In this document: positions 44,872 through 53,543 of the stretch, in pieces
How the letters are laid out: each line of letters opens with the position of its first letter
Position numbering within the stretch: position 1 is the first letter of the stretch
NCBI GenBank assembly: GCA_913009205.1
Contig: CAJVYC010000009.1
Location: 30,116-94,115 of the forward strand
Direction of reading: 5' to 3'
Origin: an uncultured Fluviicola sp.
Lineage (GTDB): Bacteria; Bacteroidota; Bacteroidia; Flavobacteriales_D; Crocinitomicaceae
Length of the DNA: 64,000 nt
Made by a program: the position numbers and the translations under genes
The notes under the pieces: model-generated
Told to the model about the DNA's origin: nothing
Database searches by the model: none
Seen by the model: only the letters and a program-made list of their open reading frames with translations

Positions 44872-46977
44872 ATGCAGTTAAAGAAAAAATATATTCTCTA
44901 CTTTGTTGCAATTAGCTTTGTCTTATTAGCCTTTTCAGGACCTACGCTACCGGAGGAAAATCCTAAGCGTGAAGAGCTTTTGATGGAGCTTGTGCTGGCA
45001 AGTCTAAAACAAGGACATTATCAATCCATTCAAATTGATGATGAACTTTCTAAAAGGGTTTTTGACAGTTATTTAGAACGAGTAGATAATGGAAAACGTT
45101 TCTTTTTGAAGTCCGATGTTGAAGCATTTACAACACACCGATTACTGCTAGATGATTATGCTTTAAGCAAGAACTTTGAGTTTTTTGACATATTCAGTCA
45201 AACCTTTGACGAAAGAACGAAGGAAGCGGGCGATTTTTACAAAGAAATTTTATCCGAACCCTTCGATTTTAGTAAAGAAGAAAGTATCGAAACCGATGCA
45301 GAGAAAATGGACTTCGCTGAGGACAATGCTGAATTGAAATCAAGGTGGACAAAATTGTTGAAGTACCGAGTATTGCTCGAAGTAGACACGAAACTGTCGC
45401 GACAGGAAAAAGCAGAAAAGGATAACGATACAAGCTTGACAATTAAATCATTTAAAGATATAGAAATTGATGCTCGCGCTAAAGTTTTGAAAGATTTTGA
45501 CCGTTGGTTTGTGAATATTGGTCATGAAGATCGGGATGATAAAATAGCGGTTTACGTGAATACCTTTGCGAATGTCGTTGAGCCACATACATCTTATTTC
45601 CCACCTTTGGATAAGGCGAATTTTGACATTCGAATGTCGGGGAAATTAGAGGGGATTGGAGCGCAATTGTTGCCAAAGGACGGGTATATTAAAGTAACCC
45701 GAGTTGTTCCCGGGTCGGCCTCTTGGAAACAAGGAGAGCTGGAAGTGAATGATTTGATAATGAAAGTGGGGCAAGGCAATGAGGAGCCAATCGATATTAT
45801 TGACATGGACATGGATGACGTTCTTCCAATGATTCGTGGGAAAAAGGGAACGGAAGTTCGGTTGACAGTTAAGAAAGAAGGCGGTGAAATCATAACAATT
45901 CCAATTGTTCGCGATGTTGTTGTGTTGGAAGAAAGTTATGCGAAATCAGCATTGATTGAAAATACGGAAGACAAGGAGCGGGTTGGAATTATTGATTTAA
46001 GAAGCTTCTATGCAGATTTTAACGATCGCGATGGACGAAGAAGCTCAGTTGATATGCGCAAGGAGGTTGAAAAACTAGTTGCAGATAAGGTGGAAGGAAT
46101 TATAATTGATTTGCGATTTAACGGTGGGGGATCGCTGTATGACGCTGTTGATATAGCTGGGTTGTTTATCGAAACAGGGCCTGTTGTTCAAGTTGCTGCA
46201 AGACAATCAATACCGCAGGTTTTGGAAGATAAGAATCCGATTATTGCTTATGACGGGCCTTTGGTGATTCTGGTAAATTCATTCTCGGCTTCTGCATCAG
46301 AAATTTTAGCGGCTGCACTTCAAGATTATGGGAAAGCGATAATCATAGGAACTGCTCCATCAACTTTTGGGAAAGGAACGGTACAAAGGTTTTACGGATT
46401 GGACGAAATGGTTCCTCCAGATTATAAAGAGTTGGGTGAAATGGGATCAATAAAAATAACAACACAGAAATTTTTCAGAATCAATGGAGGATCTACACAA
46501 TTGAAGGGCGTTACTCCAGACATCGTTCTTCCAGGATTGTATTCATACATTAGTTCCGGAGAAAAAGATGAAAATTATGCAATGCCATGGACGGAAATCA
46601 AAGCAAGTAATTATAAAGCTTCATCGGTTAAAAAAATGAGTTCTATTCAGAAGAAAAGCGCACTTCGCACACAGAATAACGAGGCTTTAAGAATGATTGA
46701 CGAACGCGCAAAATGGATCAAAGAGCAACGAGTACAAACTGAGGTTTCTTTGAATTTGGTAGAATTTAGAAAGCAACAAGAGTTGTATCGAACAAAATCA
46801 GATGAATTTGAAGCTGTAATTATCGAGAATGATAAATTGAAAATTGATGTTGTGAGCGCCGATTTAGAAGGATTGAAATCGGATACTGTTCGTACTAAAA
46901 GTATGGAAACATGGCATAAGATCTTGAAAAAGGATCCATATCTTTTAGAAGCTGTTAAGGTTTTGGGTGATTGGTAA
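44872..46977 (+). CDS. prc: C-terminal processing protease (Prc/Tsp, S41)
   Basis: The 701-residue protein has an N-terminal hydrophobic signal (ILYFVAISFVLLAFSG) and the Tsp N-terminal domain (YLERVDNGKRFFLKSDVEAF). A PDZ domain spans about residues 255-340 (LEGIGAQLLPKDGYIKVTRV). The S41 catalytic core has Ser in VNSFSASASEI and Lys in APSTFGKGTVQ. It degrades periplasmic proteins from exposed C termini. The C-terminal ~140 residues are a helical extension usual in this family. It is flanked by long non-coding gaps. Confidence 0.94.
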   Translation: MQLKKKYILYFVAISFVLLAFSGPTLPEENPKREELLMELVLASLKQGHYQSIQIDDELSKRVFDSYLERVDNGKRFFLKSDVEAFTTHRLLLDDYALSKNFEFFDIFSQTFDERTKEAGDFYKEILSEPFDFSKEESIETDAEKMDFAEDNAELKSRWTKLLKYRVLLEVDTKLSRQEKAEKDNDTSLTIKSFKDIEIDARAKVLKDFDRWFVNIGHEDRDDKIAVYVNTFANVVEPHTSYFPPLDKANFDIRMSGKLEGIGAQLLPKDGYIKVTRVVPGSASWKQGELEVNDLIMKVGQGNEEPIDIIDMDMDDVLPMIRGKKGTEVRLTVKKEGGEIITIPIVRDVVVLEESYAKSALIENTEDKERVGIIDLRSFYADFNDRDGRRSSVDMRKEVEKLVADKVEGIIIDLRFNGGGSLYDAVDIAGLFIETGPVVQVAARQSIPQVLEDKNPIIAYDGPLVILVNSFSASASEILAAALQDYGKAIIIGTAPSTFGKGTVQRFYGLDEMVPPDYKELGEMGSIKITTQKFFRINGGSTQLKGVTPDIVLPGLYSYISSGEKDENYAMPWTEIKASNYKASSVKKMSSIQKKSALRTQNNEALRMIDERAKWIKEQRVQTEVSLNLVEFRKQQELYRTKSDEFEAVIIENDKLKIDVVSADLEGLKSDTVRTKSMETWHKILKKDPYLLEAVKVLGDW

Positions 46978-47176
46978 AATAGGAAATATTGGCATGTATA
47001 TTTTTTAATTTCTTTCAGTTCTAGTTAATTGCATAGTTTAGTTTTGCTAATTCAAGACATCACGCCTCTCGTTAGTGCGATTAGGTGATTGAAGGAACCT
47101 TTGTTCGAATCCTGAGACTAAATAAGTTTATTAACCAAAATAATAACGTGAAACTGTTTAAGCCTGATGGTATTCT

Positions 47177-47290
47177 CTAATCAATTGTTCTGAATAGTTC
47201 AAATACTAGTGCAAGCCAAAACAACCCTTTTATAAGGAAGAGGATAAAAGATAACCATCCCATTCGTTTTAACCAGTTCGTTTTTTTTAT
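47177..47290 (-). CDS. Small membrane protein (37 aa) with an ATA in place of the start codon
   Basis: Within the 525-base gap 46978-47502 the reverse strand encodes KKTNWLKRMGWLSFILFLIK, then GLFWLALVFELF and a short polar end. This is a basic helix entering a membrane helix, a pattern familiar from tiny Bacteroidota membrane proteins. The codon where ATG is expected is ATA (47288-47290), right after an in-frame TAA. It may use ATA, start at the internal ATG (28 residues), or be freshly inactivated. The rest of the gap has only the promoter noted at 47434. Confidence 0.4.
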   Translation of the reverse strand: MKKTNWLKRMGWLSFILFLIKGLFWLALVFELFRTID

Positions 47291-47433
47291 TTACTTGTTC
47301 ATTTCAATTTTCATTGAAACGAAACTAATTAGTCGGTCAATTTTTGAACTGATTTCCTGCCATTTTTATTCAAAAAAAAACAAAATACCTTTTTCATGGT
47401 ATCGATTTTCACCGAAATACCCTATACGTGGTA

Positions 47434-47465
47434 TTGGAACTTACTTTGATCTCGGCTTACATTTG
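47434..47465 (+). promoter_or_regulatory. Bacteroidota-type promoter of the haem locus
   Basis: TTG at 47434-47436, then TACATTTG at 47458-47465 with a 21-base spacer matches the -33/-7 consensus. The HmuY-like gene starts 37 bases downstream. Confidence 0.5.
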
Positions 47466-47502
47466 TATCGTTATTTATAAACAATCTAAATAAAGAAATG
47501 AT

Positions 47503-48714
47503 ATGAAAAGAGTTTTACTATGTTCATTTGGCTTGCTTGCTTCGGCACTTACTTTTGGACAAACAAGCGATATGGTTAGTTTAGGAGCTGGATATTCAAA
47601 TGAATCCTACTACAGTTTTGAAAACGGAGAAGTTATTAATGTAGACAATCAAAACTGGCATTTGGCTTTTGATTTGAGTCCTTTTGGTTCAACGATTCGA
47701 CTCAATAGAAAACAAGCGGAATTGTATGATTCAGATCAGATGGTTGCCGATTGGGGAACAACTATTGACACTACTGGACAATTCACTGTTTGGAACCAAC
47801 ACATCAATGGATACGACTGGTGGAGCGAGGGTGCTATGGATGCTGCTGCTGATGGCTCTAACCAATTAGATTTAGGATGGGGAGATTACAACACTGTAAC
47901 GCATCAAATATTAGGGTCACGTATATTTGTTCTGAAATTTACGAATGGAGATTGCAAAAAAATTGTAATTGAATCATTGATTGGAGGTGTTTATTCTATA
48001 AAACATGCCGATCTAGATGGTTCAAATGAAGTAATCCAAACAGTAACAAAATCAGATTACTCTGACCGCCACTTTGCTTATTATCATGTACTGAACAATA
48101 CAGTTGAAGATCGCGAGCCATCGAATGATTCTTGGGAAATTGTATTTACCAATTATGTGTTAGAATTAGCTCCTAATTACTATTCTGGCGTAACTGGAGC
48201 ATCGCACAATAGCGGTGTTACGGTTTCTAAAGTTTCAGGAGTTCCTGTTGCGACTTCAACATACAATACCTGGGACACAACTATTAATACAATTGGATAC
48301 GATTGGAAAGTGTTCGATTTTGCAACCTTCTCTTACAATATTGTTGATTCACTAAGCTACTTTATTCAAACAGAAGATGGAGATATTTGGAAATTAATTT
48401 TTACAGATTTTGAAGGAAGTGCAAACGGAAACATTCACTTTACGAAAGAACAAATAGAGTATGCAGGCATCCCTGTTTATGAAGGAGCGAATTTAGAAGT
48501 CTATCCAAATCCTACAAATGCTGTGTTGTATATCAACTATGCACATGATGTTAAAAGTGTCACTATAACAGACATGAATGGACAATTGGTGTTGGAAAAG
48601 ACGGTGAATATTTCTTCAATTGACGTATCAACCTTGGAAGAAGGGATCTATTTACTTAGAGTTCAAAGTCAATCAGGTCAAAGTTCAGTTAAGAGAGTTG
48701 TGATTCAACATTAG
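47503..48714 (+). CDS. HmuY-like protein with T9SS type A sorting domain
   Basis: The 403-residue protein has a signal peptide (…SALTFGQ|TSD). A HmuY-like body (residues ~25-320) has the recurring YSFENGEV…WHLAFDLSPFGSTIRLN and IGYDWKVFDFATFSYNIVDS…YFIQTEDGDIWKLIFTDF. A type A sorting tail covers residues ~328-403 (LEVYPNPTNAVLYI…GIYLLRVQ). HmuY proteins capture haem and pass it to the HmuR receptor. This one should be secreted through T9SS and surface-attached or released, unlike its lipoprotein paralogue at 51430. It is the first gene of the locus. Confidence 0.8.
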   Translation: MKRVLLCSFGLLASALTFGQTSDMVSLGAGYSNESYYSFENGEVINVDNQNWHLAFDLSPFGSTIRLNRKQAELYDSDQMVADWGTTIDTTGQFTVWNQHINGYDWWSEGAMDAAADGSNQLDLGWGDYNTVTHQILGSRIFVLKFTNGDCKKIVIESLIGGVYSIKHADLDGSNEVIQTVTKSDYSDRHFAYYHVLNNTVEDREPSNDSWEIVFTNYVLELAPNYYSGVTGASHNSGVTVSKVSGVPVATSTYNTWDTTINTIGYDWKVFDFATFSYNIVDSLSYFIQTEDGDIWKLIFTDFEGSANGNIHFTKEQIEYAGIPVYEGANLEVYPNPTNAVLYINYAHDVKSVTITDMNGQLVLEKTVNISSIDVSTLEEGIYLLRVQSQSGQSSVKRVVIQH

Positions 48715-48858
48715 AACACTTTAAACAATTGAAAATCACCTATACTTCACCTAATTGAGGAATACAATTAATGGAAATGGTGGTCTTAAGTTAAGGCCAT
48801 CATTTCCATTGAAATTGAAAACAATGGTATTGTCATTAATTTGAAAAACAGAAACAGT

Positions 48859-49182
48859 ATGAGAAGTTGTACCGAATTCATCAGTTTGCACGAAAACACT
48901 TTAGGCGTTGCTGGTTACTGTTATGGTTGCGAAAGTTTTCATTTGAAAATGAAGGGATTGTTGTCTGTCGTTAGTGAGGTTCAGCTTGGAGTTATTGAAG
49001 AGAATTTAGTTCAAATGCAGGGTGATTTAGAGACTCAACAAATAAATGATCCAAGCGTTGGTGTTCAAATTAAAATTACAGAAAACACATTTCTATGCCT
49101 TTCTTATGATGAGGTAATAGAAGCCTTGGAGCTTATTGAGATGGCGAATTATATGAAAAAGATTAATGACCTTGTTTTATGA
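48859..49182 (+). CDS. DUF6686-family protein
   Basis: From ATG 48859 the product is 107 residues: RSCTEFISLHENTLGVAGYCYGCESFHLKMKG at the N terminus holds Cys-…-His-…-CxxC-…-His residues suited to binding a metal or haem iron. Then come a beta-rich middle and a C-terminal helix. The family is small and found in Bacteroidota beside iron and haem genes; its role is unknown. It overlaps the receptor gene by 4 bases (ATGA), indicating coupled translation. A TTG six codons upstream is less likely. Confidence 0.7.
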   Translation: MRSCTEFISLHENTLGVAGYCYGCESFHLKMKGLLSVVSEVQLGVIEENLVQMQGDLETQQINDPSVGVQIKITENTFLCLSYDEVIEALELIEMANYMKKINDLVL

Positions 49183-51425
49183 TCGGCAAGGTATTCTTTT
49201 TAGTTCTGTTGTTTTGTGCTCAACTCACGTGGGCCCAAAATAAAATTACAATTCAATCCAATCTCGAGGAAGTAATTCCTGGAGCTAAGTTTGTAGCCAT
49301 TTCATACCCCGATTCGATCTTCGTTATTCAAAAAATATCAGATTCTGAAGGTGCCATTTACCTTGACGAAGTGACTGGTAAATTCTCTGTTTCTGTTGGT
49401 TATTTTGGTTTTGAAACGTATAAGGATACCGTCAATATTTCCACTTTAGAAACAATAACCTTGAGTAAGGTTCAATTGATAGATGACATTGTTATTACAG
49501 CTCAAAGTACGGCTGTCTCTGTTGAGAATGCAGTTCAGAAAATCACTGTAATTAACTCAGATCAAATTGAAAAATCAGGAGCCAATAATCTTACCGATAT
49601 TCTTACTTACCAAACTGGAATCCGCCTTGCACAGGACAATGTTCTTGGGAGTTCAATGGACCTAGGTGGGATTTCTGGTCAAAATGTAAAAATATTAATC
49701 GATGGTGTCCCGGTTATTGGTAGACAAAATGGGAATGTTGATTTAAGTCAAATAAACTTAAACAATATTGAACGTATTGAAGTGGTAGAAGGACCATTGT
49801 CAGTTAATTATGGTACAAATGCATTGGCAGGAACAGTAAATATTATTACAAAAAAGAAGGGCAAAAGAGGATACAGTGTTAATGTAAACCCATTCTATGA
49901 AACTATAGGGAACTATAATTTATCTGGATCGATCTCCATGCGTAAAAAGCAACATAATTTCACATTGGATGGTGGACGGAATTTTTTTGATGGTTGGATG
50001 GAGGAAGATTCATTCGTAGAGTTTACTATGGAACAATTAGCAGATTCAAATCGAGTTCAAACGTGGAAGCCAAAAGAGCAATATTTTGGAGGTATAAGAT
50101 ATTCTAATACATCTAATAAGAATGAATTTTCAGTTTACGGAAAGTATTTTGATGAGTTAATTGTTAATCGAGGTATGCCCTCTTCTCCTTATTTTGAAAC
50201 AGCATTTGATGACTATTATAAGACTATTCGACAAGATGCAGGGGTATCAAATAATCTAAAATTCAAGAAAAGTAAGTTGAATACATTGCTTGCATTCAAT
50301 AACTTCATTCGTAGAAAAAACACCTACTATAAAGACCTAACGAACTTGAGTCAGGTTTTGTCTGAAACTTCTGGTGCACAAGATACATCACGCTTTAGTC
50401 AACTTACTGCTCGTGTCATTTACAGTGGCCAGATAGGATCTAAAGTGAGCTATCAAATTGGTGCTGATATTAATCATTCTAAGGGCTGGGGAAGACGTAT
50501 TGATAGTTTGTCTCGTGAAATTGGGGATTACGCAAGTTTTTTAACACTAGACTGGAAATTAATGGATTCATTGACCATTAAGCCTGGAGTGCGATATGCA
50601 TATAATACGACCTATCAATCACCAATAATTCCTTCTTTAAATGTGCTCTATAGAATTAAGAATATATCGATTAGAGCATCAGCGGCTCGTGGATTCAGAT
50701 CTCCAGATTTAAAGGAATTGTACTTGGATTTTGTAGATATCAATCACAACATTATAGGGAATCAGGACCTACAAGCAGAAAACAGTGTAAATTATTCAGT
50801 TTTTGTTAATTGGATAAAACGCACAAAGAATAAAGCGCGGGTTAAAATTGAGTGCGGCGCTTATTACAACGATATCGATAACTTAATCACGCTTGGAACA
50901 ATTGATAATAACGTTTTCACGTATATCAATATTGGTGAATTCAGTGCAATTGGACAACAATTGTCGTTTAATTATCGCACTAATCGTTTTAATGTAAATG
51001 TGAATGCCACATATATCGGAAGGTTCAACCCCGACTCTAAAACGTCAAATGTGCAACGCTATTCATTCTCTCCAGAGGTGGGAACACAATTGAATTATAT
51101 TTTCATCAAGAATAAACTACAAGCCAATATATTCTATAAGTACAACGGACAACTTCAAAGCTTTGCTGTTGATTCTGACGGAGATGTACAGTCGAGGTTA
51201 CAAGCTGGGTATCATATTTTAGATGCGTCAGTTACTTTGGATTTATTCAAGAAAAAACAACTCTCTTTTACAGTAGGAGGAAAGAACATATTGAATGTAA
51301 CGCAGGTTAATGTTATCGGTCAATCTCAAGGCAGTGTGCATTCAAGTTCATCTAATTTTAATGCTGGACGGGGAGCATCAATCTTTATATCCATGCGCTA
51401 TAAATTCAATTTTAATAAGAAGTAG
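49179..51425 (+). CDS. TonB-dependent receptor (HmuR-like)
   Basis: The 748-residue receptor has a signal peptide (FLVLLFCAQLTWAQ|NK) and a carboxypeptidase-like N-terminal domain (~25-95). A plug domain (~105-225) carries ITVINSDQIEKSGANNLTDIL and LIDGVPVIGRQNGNVDLSQI, and a 22-strand barrel ends in a terminal aromatic strand (…SMRYKFNFNKK). The hemoglobin-receptor-like NPDL boxes are replaced by GFRSPDLKELY near residue 505. Position between two HmuY-like genes argues for haem or an iron-tetrapyrrole as substrate. Confidence 0.88.
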   Translation: MIGKVFFLVLLFCAQLTWAQNKITIQSNLEEVIPGAKFVAISYPDSIFVIQKISDSEGAIYLDEVTGKFSVSVGYFGFETYKDTVNISTLETITLSKVQLIDDIVITAQSTAVSVENAVQKITVINSDQIEKSGANNLTDILTYQTGIRLAQDNVLGSSMDLGGISGQNVKILIDGVPVIGRQNGNVDLSQINLNNIERIEVVEGPLSVNYGTNALAGTVNIITKKKGKRGYSVNVNPFYETIGNYNLSGSISMRKKQHNFTLDGGRNFFDGWMEEDSFVEFTMEQLADSNRVQTWKPKEQYFGGIRYSNTSNKNEFSVYGKYFDELIVNRGMPSSPYFETAFDDYYKTIRQDAGVSNNLKFKKSKLNTLLAFNNFIRRKNTYYKDLTNLSQVLSETSGAQDTSRFSQLTARVIYSGQIGSKVSYQIGADINHSKGWGRRIDSLSREIGDYASFLTLDWKLMDSLTIKPGVRYAYNTTYQSPIIPSLNVLYRIKNISIRASAARGFRSPDLKELYLDFVDINHNIIGNQDLQAENSVNYSVFVNWIKRTKNKARVKIECGAYYNDIDNLITLGTIDNNVFTYINIGEFSAIGQQLSFNYRTNRFNVNVNATYIGRFNPDSKTSNVQRYSFSPEVGTQLNYIFIKNKLQANIFYKYNGQLQSFAVDSDGDVQSRLQAGYHILDASVTLDLFKKKQLSFTVGGKNILNVTQVNVIGQSQGSVHSSSSNFNAGRGASIFISMRYKFNFNKK

Positions 51426-51429
51426 ATAT

Positions 51430-52386
51430 ATGAAATATGCATTATTATTTTTGTTAACAGGGTTGCTTTTAACAGGATGTTTTAAAGATGAACTTCCAGT
51501 TCAGAAGCACGAATCAGGAGATGCTGTTGAGGTTCAAATAAGTGTTGGCCAAGATTACAACGATCAAGTATTCTATAGCTTGACCAATAACGAAGTTATT
51601 TCTACGAATCAAAAAACGGATTGGGACTTGGCATTTGAGTCATCTACAGTCGGATTTCATATACGATTAAACACTTCCCGAGGAATGGCTATACATCATA
51701 GCACTCTCAATTTTAGTGATGTTACTGATGCATCTGGATTGGATTGGAATTGGGACAAGCCAAACGGCGATCTTGATTCTACTGCTATTGGAGATTGGTT
51801 GACAGATAATCATCTTTACGTTCTAGACATGGGGTATGATGCTTCAGGAGCCCAATTGGGCTACAAGAAATTCATTCTTTCTAGTGTAACGCAAACAGAG
51901 TATACAATTGAATTCGGAGACCTCGTAGATGTTGTTTCTCAAACATTGACAATCACAAAAAATGATATTAATCTATTTACGTACTACAAGTTGGGAGAAG
52001 GTGAAGTTACAATTGCCCCTCCGAATGAGTACTGGGATTTGAAATTCACACAATACACTCATGTTTTTCATTCTCCTTCACAACCGTATGTTGTAACTGG
52101 TGCTCTATTGAATCGTTTTAATACAACAGCGGCTAGAATTGAGAACAAGCCATTTAACGACGTTGTATTCGATGATATCGCTTCGCTTACTTTCTCTAGT
52201 AACATGGATTATATCGGTTACGATTGGAAAACGTTCGACTTTACAAATTCTATCTATATCGTTCATTCTGAAGTCACGTACATTGTTCGAACAAATCAAG
52301 GTGGGTATTATAAATTTCACTTTGTAGACTTCTATAATGATCAGGGAGAGAAAGGTTACCCCAAAATGGAAGTGCAATTATTATAA
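51430..52386 (+). CDS. HmuY-family haem-binding lipoprotein
   Basis: From ATG 51430 the product has 318 residues and a lipoprotein signal (…LLTGLLLTGC|FKDE). The HmuY fold is indicated by FYSLTNNEVISTNQKTDWDLAF and MDYIGYDWKTFDFTNSIYIV…YIVRTNQGGYYKFHFVDFY, which parallel the T9SS-type paralogue at 47503 segment by segment. It should sit on the outer-membrane surface and feed the adjacent receptor. An upstream frame extension to 51310 overlaps the receptor gene and is rejected. It starts four bases after the receptor stop. Confidence 0.85.
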   Translation: MKYALLFLLTGLLLTGCFKDELPVQKHESGDAVEVQISVGQDYNDQVFYSLTNNEVISTNQKTDWDLAFESSTVGFHIRLNTSRGMAIHHSTLNFSDVTDASGLDWNWDKPNGDLDSTAIGDWLTDNHLYVLDMGYDASGAQLGYKKFILSSVTQTEYTIEFGDLVDVVSQTLTITKNDINLFTYYKLGEGEVTIAPPNEYWDLKFTQYTHVFHSPSQPYVVTGALLNRFNTTAARIENKPFNDVVFDDIASLTFSSNMDYIGYDWKTFDFTNSIYIVHSEVTYIVRTNQGGYYKFHFVDFYNDQGEKGYPKMEVQLL

Positions 52387-52516
52387 ATAGAGTTGTAACG
52401 ATTAAGGCTATTCCTTTTTACTCAAAATTTTAACCTGAAATATATATAAATCAAACTACGGCGACACAAAATTAAACGAACAGTATTTGCCGTATAAATA
52501 GCACAAAAACAGCACA

Positions 52517-53422
52517 ATGAAACAGTTATCAAGTATTTTTTTAGTAACAATTTTAGCAAGTAGTTACTCTTTTGGTCAATCAAAAATGGATCAAGATAAA
52601 GAAGCAATCAAAAGTATGTGTGGTTGTTATGAAGTTGGATTCAACTTTATTGAAACGTTTAATTACTCAGATGATTCAACGTATATGAAATCAAGAGAGA
52701 AACACGCAGGAGCTCTCGAATGGGCAGGATTGGTTGAAGACTCTGAAGGAAAAGTGTCGATTCAACATTTGTTGATTGTTGATCATGAAGGTGAAACAAT
52801 GATCATAAAGCACTGGCGCCAAGATTGGATGTATGAAAACACTGATTTTTATATGTATGACCACGATAACAAATGGTCGTATCAAGAAAAAAGTGAAGAG
52901 GATGTGTATGGTCAATGGACTCAAAAAGTCTATCAAGTAGATGATAGTCCGAGATACGAAGGAAGTTCATCTTGGGTGCATGTCGATGGTAAGAGTTATT
53001 GGGAAAATACAACTGATGCACCATTACCACGTAGAGAGTATACTCAAAGAAGTGATTACAATGTAACTATTCGATCAAATCGTCATGAGATTGCGGCTGA
53101 AGGATGGATTCACGATCAGGACAATAAAAAAATAGTTCGTGAGGATGGAGCTGACGATATATTACTTGCAAAAGAAAAAGGTTACAATACCTATGATCGC
53201 GTTGAAAATTCAAAATGCCAAGCTGGAATCGATTGGTGGAAAACAAACGAAGCTTTTTGGTCTAATGCAAGAGATGTTTGGGGAGACATTTACGGTAAAG
53301 GAAAAGATATTGAGTTAGAAGATAAGGTAGAAGGAAAGCACATATATGATGTTCTATTCGGAATGGACTTAGCTACTAAGCCAAATGAAATCAAAAAAGA
53401 ACTTAAAAAGTTCATTAAGTAA
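52517..53422 (+). CDS. DUF6607-family exported protein
   Basis: The 301-residue protein has a signal peptide (…ILASSYSFGQ|SKM). Family features include KSMCGCYEVGFNFIETF, WAGLVEDSEGKVSIQHLLIV and KHWRQDWMYEN. A conserved C-x-C pair near residue 35 and many His/Trp residues make haem or metal contact plausible, though no function is established. It closes the forward half of the haem locus, with a terminator downstream. Confidence 0.8.
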   Translation: MKQLSSIFLVTILASSYSFGQSKMDQDKEAIKSMCGCYEVGFNFIETFNYSDDSTYMKSREKHAGALEWAGLVEDSEGKVSIQHLLIVDHEGETMIIKHWRQDWMYENTDFYMYDHDNKWSYQEKSEEDVYGQWTQKVYQVDDSPRYEGSSSWVHVDGKSYWENTTDAPLPRREYTQRSDYNVTIRSNRHEIAAEGWIHDQDNKKIVREDGADDILLAKEKGYNTYDRVENSKCQAGIDWWKTNEAFWSNARDVWGDIYGKGKDIELEDKVEGKHIYDVLFGMDLATKPNEIKKELKKFIK

Positions 53423-53449
53423 TTTCCCTTTTTCATAGTTGCAGACAAA

Positions 53450-53482
53450 AGTCTCCAGATATTAATTCTGGGGGCTTTTTTT
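53450..53482 (+). terminator. Terminator of the forward haem genes
   Basis: The stem AGTCTCCAG / CTGGGGGCT (two G-T pairs) with a 9-base loop is followed by a T tract. Confidence 0.75.
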
Positions 53483-53543
53483 ACGCTGTTAGGTTTCTTA
53501 AACAGATTGGAGTTTTCAGTAAATCGAAGTACTATAATTTGAC

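Noticed and set aside
44748..44918. Forward ORF of about 56 codons overlapping the start of prc
   Set aside because: It runs into the prc coding region in another frame, and its sequence (MALKLKCFNENCRIGF…) has no domain-like character.
47041..47125. tRNA-like T-arm text (GTTCGAATCC) in the gap before the haem locus
   Set aside because: No matching acceptor or anticodon stem can be drawn around it; at best an old tRNA fragment.
51310..51429. N-terminal extension of the HmuY lipoprotein gene
   Set aside because: It overlaps the TonB receptor gene; the ATG at 51430 gives a textbook lipoprotein signal.
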